From Alphaproteobacteria bacterium (GTDB lineage: Bacteria; Pseudomonadota; Alphaproteobacteria; UBA2966), in contig JABILA010000075.1 in NCBI GenBank assembly GCA_018654745.1, positions 1 to 47,966 on the forward strand: a stretch of 47,966 nucleotides of DNA. The letters are read 5' to 3'. Shown piece by piece: positions 41,380 to 47,966 of the stretch. The translations under genes and the position numbers were made by a program. How positions within the stretch are numbered: position 1 is the stretch's first letter; each line of letters begins with the position of its first letter. The notes beneath the pieces were generated by a model, which saw only the letters and a program-made list of their open reading frames with translations, made no database searches and was not told the origin of the DNA.

Positions 41380-43104
41380 ATGAACAAAAAGACATTCAGA
41401 TCTTCGAAATGGTTTGGCCCCAAGGACAAGGATGGTTTCCTGAAACGCTCCTGGCTGCGCAATCGCGGGGTGCCGGATGAATATTTTGATGGCCGGCCGG
41501 TTATTGGTATCTGCAATACCTATTCTGAACTAACGCCCTGTAATGCCCATTTCCGCGACCTGGCCGAACGGGTCAAGCGCGGGGTTTACGAAGCTGGTGG
41601 TTATCCGCTGGAATTCCCGGTCATGAGCCTTGGCGAGAGCGTCATGAAACCATCGCCGATGTTGTTCCGTAATCTGGTCAGCATGGATGTGGAAGAAAGC
41701 ATTCGCGCCAATCCCATCGACGGTGTTGTCCTGATGGTCGGGTGTGACAAGACCACCCCGGCCCTTGTCATGGGCGCTGCCAGTGTCGACTTGCCGTCGA
41801 TTGTGGTCTCCGGTGGCCCGATGTTGAACGGGCGCTTCAAGGGACGCACTCTGGGGTCCGGCACTGATGTCTGGCGTTTCGGTGAAGACGTCAAGGCCGG
41901 GCGCATGTCGACGGATGATTTATTTGCCGCCGAAAGTGGGATGCATCGCTCCGCCGGGTCCTGCATGACCATGGGTACGGCGTCTTCCATGGCCTGCATG
42001 GTTGAAGCCATGGGGCTGGCATTGCCCGGCAACGGATCAGCGCCTGCGCCAGATGCCGAACGCAATATGATTGCGCAAATGGCAGGGCGGCGCATTGTCG
42101 ATCTGGTCAAGGAAGATGTAAAAATTTCACGAATCCTGACCCGCGAAGCGTTCGAGAATGCTATCCGGACCACAGCGGCTATTGGCGGTTCAACAAACGC
42201 TGTGATCCATTTGATAGCCATCGCCCGGCGTTTGGGTGTTCCGCTGGATCTGTCTGATTGGGACAAGTTCGGGCGTGATATTCCGACGGTGGTCAACCTG
42301 ATGCCGGCGGGTGAGTATTTGATGGAAGACTTTCATTATGCCGGTGGTCTGCAAGCTGTGAACAAGGCTTTACTGGCCAGGGAATTGTTGCACGGTGATC
42401 ACGTCACGGTAAATGGCCGGACCGTCACCGGGAACTGCGCCGAGGCTGAAAATTATAATGAAGATGTCATCCGTCCCATGGACAAGGCGTTGACCGATGA
42501 TGGCGGCATTGCCGTTCTGCGCGGCAACCTCGCCCCGGATGGTTGTGTGCTGAAACCATCAGCCGCATCACCGGACCTGATGAAGCACAAGGGCAAGGCA
42601 GTGGTCTTCGAAAGTATCGAAGATTATCACGACCGCATCGACGCTCCCGATCTGGATGTCGACAAGAATTCGATCCTGGTATTGAAGGGCTGCGGTCCCA
42701 AGGGCTATCCCGGCATGCCGGAGGTCGGCAACATGAGCCTGCCTGCCAAATTGTTGAAAGAAGGTGTGGTGGACATGGTGCGCATTTCCGATGCCCGCAT
42801 GTCCGGCACAGCCTATGGTACTGTGATCCTGCATGTGGCCCCTGAAGCTGCCGTTGGCGGGCCACTGGCCTTCATTGAAAATGGTGATCAGATCGAACTG
42901 GATGTTGATGCCCGCAAACTTGATCTGCTGGTGTCGGACGAAGAACTGGACCGTCGGCGTGCCGCCTGGACACCACCGCCACCACGTATGGAAACGGGTT
43001 ACCAGCGCCTGTATCACGATCATGTAGAACAGGCTGACAAGGGCGCTGACTGGGGTATATTATCTGGCGTTCGCGGCTCGGAAGTACCCAGAGACTCTCA
43101 CTGA
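41380..43104 (+). CDS. IlvD/Edd-family sugar-acid dehydratase (L-arabinonate dehydratase type)
   Basis: The 574-residue enzyme has the three cysteine motifs of [2Fe-2S] pentonate dehydratases: GICNTYSELTPCNAHF near 47-62, VGCDKTTPA near 123, and SAGSCMTMGTASSMACM near 191-207. The opening FRSSKWFGPKDKDGFLKRS and KGRTLGSGTDVW are typical of L-arabinonate/L-fuconate-type dehydratases rather than biosynthetic IlvD. It should convert an aldonic acid to its 2-keto-3-deoxy acid. It is followed after 30 bp by an SDR and then a GMC oxidoreductase, which suggests one sugar-oxidising pathway. The exact sugar acid is inferred only from family type. Confidence 0.88.
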   Translation: MNKKTFRSSKWFGPKDKDGFLKRSWLRNRGVPDEYFDGRPVIGICNTYSELTPCNAHFRDLAERVKRGVYEAGGYPLEFPVMSLGESVMKPSPMLFRNLVSMDVEESIRANPIDGVVLMVGCDKTTPALVMGAASVDLPSIVVSGGPMLNGRFKGRTLGSGTDVWRFGEDVKAGRMSTDDLFAAESGMHRSAGSCMTMGTASSMACMVEAMGLALPGNGSAPAPDAERNMIAQMAGRRIVDLVKEDVKISRILTREAFENAIRTTAAIGGSTNAVIHLIAIARRLGVPLDLSDWDKFGRDIPTVVNLMPAGEYLMEDFHYAGGLQAVNKALLARELLHGDHVTVNGRTVTGNCAEAENYNEDVIRPMDKALTDDGGIAVLRGNLAPDGCVLKPSAASPDLMKHKGKAVVFESIEDYHDRIDAPDLDVDKNSILVLKGCGPKGYPGMPEVGNMSLPAKLLKEGVVDMVRISDARMSGTAYGTVILHVAPEAAVGGPLAFIENGDQIELDVDARKLDLLVSDEELDRRRAAWTPPPPRMETGYQRLYHDHVEQADKGADWGILSGVRGSEVPRDSH

Positions 43105-43134
43105 CATCTAACTTGAAATTACAGGACAACAACG

Positions 43135-43917
43135 ATGGCCGAAATACTTGATATCACCGATACCGTATATCCTTCCCTTGAAGGCAAAACCGTTTTGGTC
43201 TCTGGCGGTGGCTCTGGCATCGGCTCCAGCATCGTGGCGCATTATTGTGCCCAGAAGGCCAAAGTTGCCTTTGTCGATATCAACGTCGAAGCCTCGGAAG
43301 CACTGGTTGATTCCATTGCCGCACTTGGACATCCGGCCCCGCGCTTTTTTCAATGTGATTTACGCGACATTGAAAAATATCAAGGTATCATCAAGACCAT
43401 CGGCGAAGAAATGGGCAACATTTCTGTACTGATCAACAATGCGGCCCATGACGAACGTCACGACATGCCGGACGTCACCCCGGAATACTGGGATGACCGG
43501 GTCGCCGTGAATATGAAACACGTCTTTTTTGCCATCCAGGCTGTGGCCCCGCAAATGGTCGCCGCCGGAGCCGGTTCGATTATCAATTTTGGATCAATTT
43601 CATGGATGAACGGTCAGGCGGACCTGCCGGTTTATGCTTCCTCCAAGGCTTCAATCCACGGTCTGACGCGGGGCACTGCGAACTATTATGGCAAGCACGG
43701 CATTCGCTGTAACACCATTGTGCCAGGCTGGATTTTCACCGAGCGCCAGAAAGAACTCTGGTACGATGAGGACGGCGAAACCGCTTTACAGGCAAACCAG
43801 TTTCTGGACGGCCACATCGAGCCCTGGGAAATTGCGCGCATGGCCTTGTTCCTGGGATCGGACGACAGCAAAATGTGTACAGCGCAAAACTTTGTCGTGG
43901 ATGGCGGCTGGACGTAA
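43135..43917 (+). CDS. Short-chain dehydrogenase/reductase, probably a sugar or sugar-acid dehydrogenase
   Basis: The 260-residue classical SDR has the cofactor motif SGGGSGIGSSI near 22-32, NNAAHDERHD near 101, the catalytic Ser in NFGSISW, and YASSK near 169-173. It ends with NFVVDGGWT, standard for the family. The Asp in VDINVEAS at the end of strand 2 favours NAD over NADP. Its place after the sugar-acid dehydratase suggests it oxidises the parent sugar or reduces an intermediate. The REPIN-like element c starts 27 bp after its stop. Confidence 0.85.
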   Translation: MAEILDITDTVYPSLEGKTVLVSGGGSGIGSSIVAHYCAQKAKVAFVDINVEASEALVDSIAALGHPAPRFFQCDLRDIEKYQGIIKTIGEEMGNISVLINNAAHDERHDMPDVTPEYWDDRVAVNMKHVFFAIQAVAPQMVAAGAGSIINFGSISWMNGQADLPVYASSKASIHGLTRGTANYYGKHGIRCNTIVPGWIFTERQKELWYDEDGETALQANQFLDGHIEPWEIARMALFLGSDDSKMCTAQNFVVDGGWT

Positions 43918-43943
43918 GTCAGAGACTTACCGACATATACGCA

Positions 43944-44041
43944 GTCACCCCGTACTTGATGCGGGGTCCATGCCTGGCATTTGCGCACAGAGACCGTTTC
44001 TCAGGACAACCCCGTAGACCCCGCATCAAGTACGGGGTGAC
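43944..44041. repeat. REPIN-like paired palindrome (locus c)
   Basis: Two units, 43944-43968 and 44017-44041, are identical inverted copies over all 25 bp (arms CCCCGTA and TGCGGGG around CTTGA). The spacer is 48 bp. It lies between the SDR and GMC genes and separates them by 142 bp. Confidence 0.9.
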
Positions 44042-44059
44042 TGCGAAAAGGAATACAGG

Positions 44060-45685
44060 ATGTCAAATAACCACAGAGCAGAAACCGGGGAATATGACTA
44101 CATCGTCGTAGGCGCAGGCTCAGCCGGTTGCGTCGTCGCCAATCGCCTCAGCGAAGACCCGGATATCAAGGTTCTGCTGCTGGAGGCCGGTGGCAGTGAC
44201 AATTATCACTGGGTTCATATTCCGGTAGGCTATTTGTTCTGCATGGGCAATCCGCGCACGGACTGGATGATGAAAACGGAATCCGATGCCGGGCTGAACG
44301 GCCGCGCTCTCAGTTATCCGCGTGGCAAGGTGCTGGGCGGCTGTTCGTCGATCAATGGCATGATTTATATGCGCGGCCAGGCCCGGGATTACGACCAGTG
44401 GCGTCAACTGGGCAATGAAGGCTGGGGCTGGGATGACATCATGCCCTGGTTCCTGAAATCAGAAGATAACTATCGTGGCAAATCCGACGGCCATGGTGCT
44501 GGCGGTGAATGGCGGGTGGAACAACAACGCCTCAGCTGGGAAATTCTGGATGCCTTTCGCGATGCCGCCGATGAGGTTGGTATTCCCAAAACCGAGGATT
44601 TCAATCTCGGCACCAATGAAGGTTCCGGCTATTTCGAGGTCAACCAGCGCAAGGGCGTTCGCGTAAGTACCGCCAAGGCGTTTCTGAAACCGGCCATGAA
44701 ACGACCAAACCTGCGGGTGATCACCCATGCCCATACGTCGAAGCTGGTGCTGGATGGCAAGCGTGTCACCGGTGTTGAATTCGACATGAAGGGCAAACCT
44801 GCCCGCGCCCGTGCCCGGCGGGAAGTCATCCTGACGGCAGGCTCCATTGGTTCACCCCAGATTATGGAATTATCAGGCATTGGTCGGCCTGAGGTTTTGA
44901 AGGGCCATGACATTGATGTCGCCCACGAATTGCCGGGTGTAGGCGAAAACCTGCAGGACCATTTGCAAATTCGCACGGTCTTCAAGGTGCAAAATGCCAA
45001 GACACTGAACCAGCGCGCCAACAGTTTATTTGGCAAGGCGGGGATCGCGCTTGAATATCTCCTCAACCGCAGCGGTCCCATGTCCATGGCCCCCAGCCAA
45101 TTGGGCCTGTTCACGCGCAGCGATAAATCTAAAGAAACACCGGACCTTGAATATCATATCCAGCCCCTGAGCACCGACAAACTGGGTGATCCCCTGCATC
45201 CATATCCGGCGATCACGGCATCGGTTTGCAATCTACGTCCCGACAGTCGCGGCGATATCCATATCAAAACACCAAGCCATCGCGACCAACCTGCCATCCG
45301 GCCAAATTATCTCTCCGCCCCCACGGATCGCAAGATTGCCGCGATGAGTATCCAGCTCACACGTCGCATCATGGCCGCCAAGGCTGTGGCCAAATACCAA
45401 CCGGAAGAGATGCTGCCCGGCCCGCAACACAGCTCGGAAGAAGACCTGGCGCGAGAAGCCGGTAATATCGCCACCACCATTTTCCACCCCATCGGCACCT
45501 GCAAAATGGGCAGCGACGACATGGCTGTGGTCGATGCGCGCCTGAAGGTCCATGGCATGGAAGGCTTGCGTGTTGTCGATGCCTCCATTATGCCGACGAT
45601 CACGTCGGGCAATACCAATTCGCCCGTGATTGCCATTGCCGAAAAGGCAAGTGCCATGATTAGGGAAGATCGAAAATCAATATGA
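44060..45685 (+). CDS. GMC-family FAD-dependent oxidoreductase (choline dehydrogenase-like)
   Basis: The 541-residue flavoprotein begins, after a short tail, with the FAD motif [19 protein letters not shown] (14-32) followed by LLLEAGG. Downstream are GMC signature 1 [17 protein letters not shown] near 89-105, signature 2 [17 protein letters not shown] near 257-273, and the C-terminal catalytic [10 protein letters not shown] with SGNTNSP. It oxidises an alcohol or aldose; no signal peptide is present, so it is cytoplasmic or membrane-associated. It is the third gene of the sugar-acid group but is separated by REPIN-like element c, so it may have its own promoter. Confidence 0.9.
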   Translation: MSNNHRAETGEYDYIVVGAGSAGCVVANRLSEDPDIKVLLLEAGGSDNYHWVHIPVGYLFCMGNPRTDWMMKTESDAGLNGRALSYPRGKVLGGCSSINGMIYMRGQARDYDQWRQLGNEGWGWDDIMPWFLKSEDNYRGKSDGHGAGGEWRVEQQRLSWEILDAFRDAADEVGIPKTEDFNLGTNEGSGYFEVNQRKGVRVSTAKAFLKPAMKRPNLRVITHAHTSKLVLDGKRVTGVEFDMKGKPARARARREVILTAGSIGSPQIMELSGIGRPEVLKGHDIDVAHELPGVGENLQDHLQIRTVFKVQNAKTLNQRANSLFGKAGIALEYLLNRSGPMSMAPSQLGLFTRSDKSKETPDLEYHIQPLSTDKLGDPLHPYPAITASVCNLRPDSRGDIHIKTPSHRDQPAIRPNYLSAPTDRKIAAMSIQLTRRIMAAKAVAKYQPEEMLPGPQHSSEEDLAREAGNIATTIFHPIGTCKMGSDDMAVVDARLKVHGMEGLRVVDASIMPTITSGNTNSPVIAIAEKASAMIREDRKSI

Positions 45686-45731
45686 TCCGCGAGGATCGGA
45701 AGACGGGGTAAAGCCCGCCACCACACACGCC

Positions 45732-45831
45732 GTCACCCCGCACTTGATGCGGGGTCTATGCTGATGTCGTAACTGAACAGCTCATTCCATCAAGAACCAC
45801 CGCGTGGACCCCGCATCAAGTGCGGGGTGAC
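45732..45831. repeat. REPIN-like paired palindrome (locus d)
   Basis: Two identical inverted 25-bp units lie at 45732-45756 and 45807-45831 (arms CCCCGCA/TGCGGGG, CTTGA loop), 50 bp apart. It sits between the GMC gene and the attenuator region. Confidence 0.9.
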
Positions 45832-45880
45832 GGAGCATTTTGATTTCTGACAAACAACAACCACAGGATAACCGACATCA

Positions 45881-45909
45881 TTGACAGCCATCACCAGGTC
45901 GGGTATCAG
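45881..45909 (+). promoter_or_regulatory. Near-consensus sigma-70 promoter of the attenuator
   Basis: TTGACA (45881-45886), a 17-bp spacer and TATCAG (45904-45909) match the housekeeping promoter with a perfect -35 box. The expected transcription start is at or within a base or two of the A of the leader peptide ATG (45916), so the leader could be leaderless. Confidence 0.65.
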
Positions 45910-45915
45910 GTTTGC

Positions 45916-45966
45916 ATGGAAAATTCTGCCACCAGAAGCACTGTGATTATTACCACCATTTCATGA
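45916..45966 (+). CDS. Leader peptide of a transcription attenuator, Thr/Ile/Val-rich
   Basis: A 16-codon open frame encodes MENSATRSTVIITTIS and stops at TGA 45964-45966. Its second half contains consecutive Val-Ile-Ile-Thr-Thr-Ile codons, the pattern of regulatory leader peptides of threonine or branched-chain amino acid operons. It lies just after a strong promoter and ends inside a competing hairpin. A weak AGG is 5 bp upstream, but if transcription begins at the ATG it would be translated as leaderless mRNA, as reported for the trp leader of Sinorhizobium. No amino acid biosynthesis gene follows. Confidence 0.75.
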   Translation: MENSATRSTVIITTIS

Positions 45967-46028
45967 TTGGTGGGTAAGGGAGCAACTGATTTTCCATTTT
46001 CAACCCGCCGCTAGAGGCGGGTTTTTTT
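45952..46028 (+). promoter_or_regulatory. Attenuator: pause hairpin, antiterminator and terminator
   Basis: Segment 1 (CCACC, 45953-45957) lies in the Thr codons and pairs with segment 2 (GGTGG, 45969-45973). Segment 2 (GGTGGGT, 45969-45975) can instead pair with segment 3 (ACCCGCC, 46003-46009) with one G-U. Segment 3 pairs with segment 4 (GGCGGG, 46016-46021) to form the terminator. Stalling at the Ile/Thr codons would cover segment 1 and free the antiterminator, the classic amino acid attenuation logic. Confidence 0.75.
46002..46028 (+). terminator. Intrinsic terminator of the attenuator
   Basis: AACCCGCC and GGCGGGTT form an 8-bp stem around GCTAGA and run directly into seven T residues (46022-46028). 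It is a textbook rho-independent terminator placed 41 bp before the next gene, so it is conditional rather than a gene end. Confidence 0.9.
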
Positions 46029-46069
46029 GTTCCTGCCTTTTTCACAAGGCTTCAGGATAAGGGAACATT

Positions 46070-46609
46070 ATGTCTACAAATGAACAAACCCTGCATTTTC
46101 TTTGCGGCAAGATCGCTGCCGGTAAATCAACGCTGGCCAAAAAGCTTGCGGCGCAACCCATGACCGTTCTTGTCAGTGAGGATCATTGGCTGGGGTACCT
46201 CTATCCAGGTGAGATCGAGACACTGGACGATTATGTCCGCTGTTCGAAAAACCTGCGCACTGCCATGGAACCCCATATCGTTTCCCTGCTGGGTGAGGGT
46301 CTTTCTGTGGTCCTGGATTTTCCGGCAAATACTTTGCGGCAAAGGCAATGGCTGCGCGGAATAGGTGAAACAGCTGGGATAACCCATAAATTGCATTTTC
46401 TGGATGTGCCTGACGACGTCTGCAAGCTGCGCCTGCAAAAGCGTAATGCAGCCGGAGAACATGTCTTTCAAACAAGTGATGACAACTTCGATTTGGTCAC
46501 CAGCCATTTTGCCCCGCCGACGGCATTAGAGGGATTTAACATCATTCGTCACACACCCCGTCACCCCGCACTTGATGCGGGGTCTGCGCGTTTGTCTCAA
46601 TGTACATAG
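46070..46609 (+). CDS. Small P-loop ATPase/kinase-like protein with a repeat-derived C-terminus
   Basis: The 179-residue protein has Walker A GKIAAGKST near residues 12-20, VLVSEDHW near 33 and VVLDFPANT near 80, the order of small-molecule kinases and zeta-toxin-like AAA_33 proteins. RLQKRN near 123 may be part of a lid. AAGGGA lies 6 bp before the ATG. The natural end appears to be near FNIIRH; the last ~17 residues (starting PRHPALDAGSA) are encoded by REPIN-like element e. It is the only gene downstream of the Thr/Ile/Val attenuator. Substrate is unknown. A nearby toxin-antitoxin partner is not seen. Confidence 0.8.
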   Translation: MSTNEQTLHFLCGKIAAGKSTLAKKLAAQPMTVLVSEDHWLGYLYPGEIETLDDYVRCSKNLRTAMEPHIVSLLGEGLSVVLDFPANTLRQRQWLRGIGETAGITHKLHFLDVPDDVCKLRLQKRNAAGEHVFQTSDDNFDLVTSHFAPPTALEGFNIIRHTPRHPALDAGSARLSQCT

Positions 46610-46658
46610 TTAACGTTTTCTGGTGACCGCATGGATGCCGGATCTAGTCCGGCATGAC
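46560..46658. repeat. REPIN-like paired palindrome (locus e), overlapping a coding end
   Basis: Unit one (46560-46584, arms CCCCGCA/TGCGGGG) lies inside the last codons of the P-loop gene. Unit two (46634-46658, inverted, arms TGCCGGA/TCCGGCA) has TCTAG instead of TCAAG in its loop. Separation is 49 bp. It fills the space between the converging P-loop and VWA genes. Confidence 0.85.
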
Positions 46659-46684
46659 GTGGGGAATATATGTGAGCCCTGAAG

Positions 46685-47863
46685 CTACCGGTTCAGTTCC
46701 CGCATGGCTTTATCAAGGCCGTCCAGGGTCAGGCTGTACATACGGCCCTCCATCAACTGGTGGGTCATTTGTACGGACGGGGTGTAATCCCAGTGACGTT
46801 CTGGGACCGGGTTCAGCCAGACCGCGTGTTTGTACTGGGCGATAAGCCGTTCCAGCCAGACCTGGCCTGATTCTTCGTTCCAGTGTTCGACGCTGCCGCC
46901 GGGATAAACGATCTCATAGGGGCTCATGGTGGCATCACCGACAATGACAACCTTGTAATCGGGGCCGTAGGTGTTGATGACCTCAGATGTCGACAGCTTG
47001 TCGGAATGGCGGCGATAGTTGTCTTTCCAGACACCTTCATAAAGGAAGTTATGGAAGTAAAAATATTCCATATGTTTGAATTCGGCGGTGGCGGCAGAAA
47101 ACAGTTCCTCGCAGGTACGGATGTGATCATCCATGGAGCCACCGATATCAAAGAAGATCAAAACCTTGATCTTGTTGCGGCGCTCAGGGACCATTTTGAT
47201 TTCCAGGAAACCGGCATTGTTGGCCGTCGATTTGATGGTATCGGGCATGTCCAGTTCGAGGTCAGCGCCATCACGGGCAAAGCGCCGCAGCCGCCGCAGG
47301 GCGACCTTGATGTTGCGCGTGCCGAGGACAACAGAATCATCCAGGTTTTTATATTCGCGTTTGTCCCAGACCTTTACGGCGCGACGATGGCGGGATTTGT
47401 CCTGGCCAATGCGCACGCCTTCCGGATTATAGCCGTGCGCACCGTATGGTGAGGTGCCTGCAGTACCGATCCATTTGCTGCCGCCCTGGTGGCGCTTTTC
47501 CTGCTCTTCGAGGCGCTTTTTCAGCTCCTCCATCAGCTTTTCCCAGCCACCCATGGCTTCGATCTGGGCTTTTTCATGCTCGGTCATGGTCAGCTCGGCG
47601 AGCTTTTGTAGCCACTCTTCGGGGATTTCAGCCTCGACACCTTCGCCGAGGTTTTCCAGTCCCTTGAAGGTTTCGGCGAACACCCTGTCGAACTTGTCGA
47701 TGTTGCGCTCGTCCTTCACCAGGGCCGAGCGCGACAGGTAATAAAAATCCTCAACCTTGTAGGCCGGAATTCCAGCCTCCATGGCCTCCAGCAACATCAG
47801 GTATTCCTTGAGGGATACCGGAACCTTGCCTGTACGAAGATCATAAAAGAATTGCGTGAACAT
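46685..47863 (-). CDS. CoxE-like VWA-domain protein
   Basis: The 392-residue protein has an N-terminal helical part (VPVSLKEYLMLLEAMEAG), a charged coiled region near 115-130 (EELKKRLEEQEKRHQ), and a C-terminal von Willebrand A domain. The metal-ion-dependent adhesion site reads FDIGGSM, D-x-G-x-S instead of the canonical D-x-S-x-S; VIVGDATMSPYE is the later metal-site segment. CoxE-type VWA proteins work with MoxR AAA+ ATPases as chaperones that insert metals or activate enzymes. The start codon overlaps by one base the stop of an upstream gene that runs out of the window. Confidence 0.85.
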   Translation of the reverse strand: MFTQFFYDLRTGKVPVSLKEYLMLLEAMEAGIPAYKVEDFYYLSRSALVKDERNIDKFDRVFAETFKGLENLGEGVEAEIPEEWLQKLAELTMTEHEKAQIEAMGGWEKLMEELKKRLEEQEKRHQGGSKWIGTAGTSPYGAHGYNPEGVRIGQDKSRHRRAVKVWDKREYKNLDDSVVLGTRNIKVALRRLRRFARDGADLELDMPDTIKSTANNAGFLEIKMVPERRNKIKVLIFFDIGGSMDDHIRTCEELFSAATAEFKHMEYFYFHNFLYEGVWKDNYRRHSDKLSTSEVINTYGPDYKVVIVGDATMSPYEIVYPGGSVEHWNEESGQVWLERLIAQYKHAVWLNPVPERHWDYTPSVQMTHQLMEGRMYSLTLDGLDKAMRELNR

Positions 47864-47966
47864 TAGCTCGCTCGTTTAGTGCCAAAATTCGTTTCGAATT
47901 TTGATATGCGCCGGGCCGCCCGCTCCCCCTCCCGACCACCCATGCGATCATACTGGTGGGTGGTCG
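47863..47966 (-). CDS. C-terminal fragment of an upstream gene (cut by window edge)
   Basis: On the minus strand an open frame enters from the window edge and ends at TAA 47865-47863, overlapping the VWA start as TAATG. Only 33-34 residues are visible, containing YDRMGGREGERAARRI and KFETNFGTKRAS, basic and hydrophilic. The stop-start overlap implies translational coupling. CoxE-like genes often follow a MoxR ATPase, but this tail does not let me identify one. Two perfect inverted repeats (47883-47903 and 47933-47966) fall within it. Confidence 0.45.
   Translation of the reverse strand, partial: TTHQYDRMGGREGERAARRISKFETNFGTKRAS

Noticed and set aside
41380..43104. Biosynthetic dihydroxy-acid dehydratase ilvD, which would explain a branched-chain attenuator nearby
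   Set aside because: The N-terminus and internal motifs match sugar-acid dehydratases, and the attenuator lies 2.7 kb downstream of its end, pointing away from it.
46070..46609. Zeta-toxin of a toxin-antitoxin pair
   Set aside because: Only a generic P-loop kinase pattern is present and no antitoxin-like gene adjoins; the upstream element is an attenuator, not an antitoxin.
27628..46658. CRISPR array made of the repeated palindromes
   Set aside because: The repeats occur as isolated inverted pairs kilobases apart, in both orientations, without regularly spaced unique spacers or cas genes.

Overview
The window looks like chromosomal DNA of an alphaproteobacterium, probably a marine or Rhodospirillales-like lineage. 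This rests on gene content (a DinB with an N-terminal zinc ribbon, AbrB-type permease, CoxE-like VWA protein, acyl-CoA carboxylase operon) and on the GTCAcCCC...CTTGAT...GGGG intergenic palindromes. No species can be named. Starts were moved where a ribosome binding site or family alignment argued for it.

Layout. The first ~140 bp are the 3' end of an IS256-family insertion sequence. From 159 to 8012 everything lies on the minus strand: release factor 3 (prfC), an unknown protein, an AarF/UbiB-type kinase, two tandem membrane-anchored c-type cytochromes, selenide water dikinase (selD), a DMT permease and a cysteine-rich zinc-ribbon protein. From 8161 to 18874 the plus strand carries a methyltransferase, a small unknown protein and then a compact glycan-biosynthesis cluster: GT2-GtrA fusion, methyltransferase, GDP-mannose pyrophosphorylase/phosphomannose isomerase, a GT-C type membrane glycosyltransferase, cupin, C-methyltransferase of deoxysugar type, NAD-dependent epimerase/decarboxylase and Gfo/Idh/MocA oxidoreductase, ending with a RidA protein and a strong bidirectional terminator.

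The middle (18.9-33.7 kb) is mixed housekeeping and catabolism. It includes an L-threonate-dehydrogenase-like protein with the 3-oxo-tetronate kinase and decarboxylase pair (otnK/otnC) about 8 kb away, a methanethiol S-methyltransferase (mddA), a DECD-box RNA helicase, a fumarylacetoacetase-family enzyme, recQ, an AbrB-type permease, ribokinase and dinB. From 33.8 to 40.7 kb there is a TetR-controlled operon (regulator, biotin-dependent carboxylase beta and alpha, acyl-CoA dehydrogenase) divergent from a UbiD-type decarboxylase. From 41.4 to 45.7 kb lies a sugar-acid catabolic set (IlvD/Edd dehydratase, SDR, GMC oxidoreductase).

The most striking non-coding signal is at 45881-46028. It is a complete transcription attenuator with a near-consensus promoter, a 16-codon Thr/Ile/Val-rich leader peptide that may be leaderless, competing hairpins and a U-tract terminator. 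It sits in front of a small P-loop kinase-like protein rather than an amino acid biosynthesis gene. Five REPIN-like paired palindromes (~91-100 bp each) are scattered over the right half. One of them supplies the last codons of that P-loop protein. The window ends in a CoxE-like VWA gene that overlaps by one base the 3' end of a further, truncated gene.
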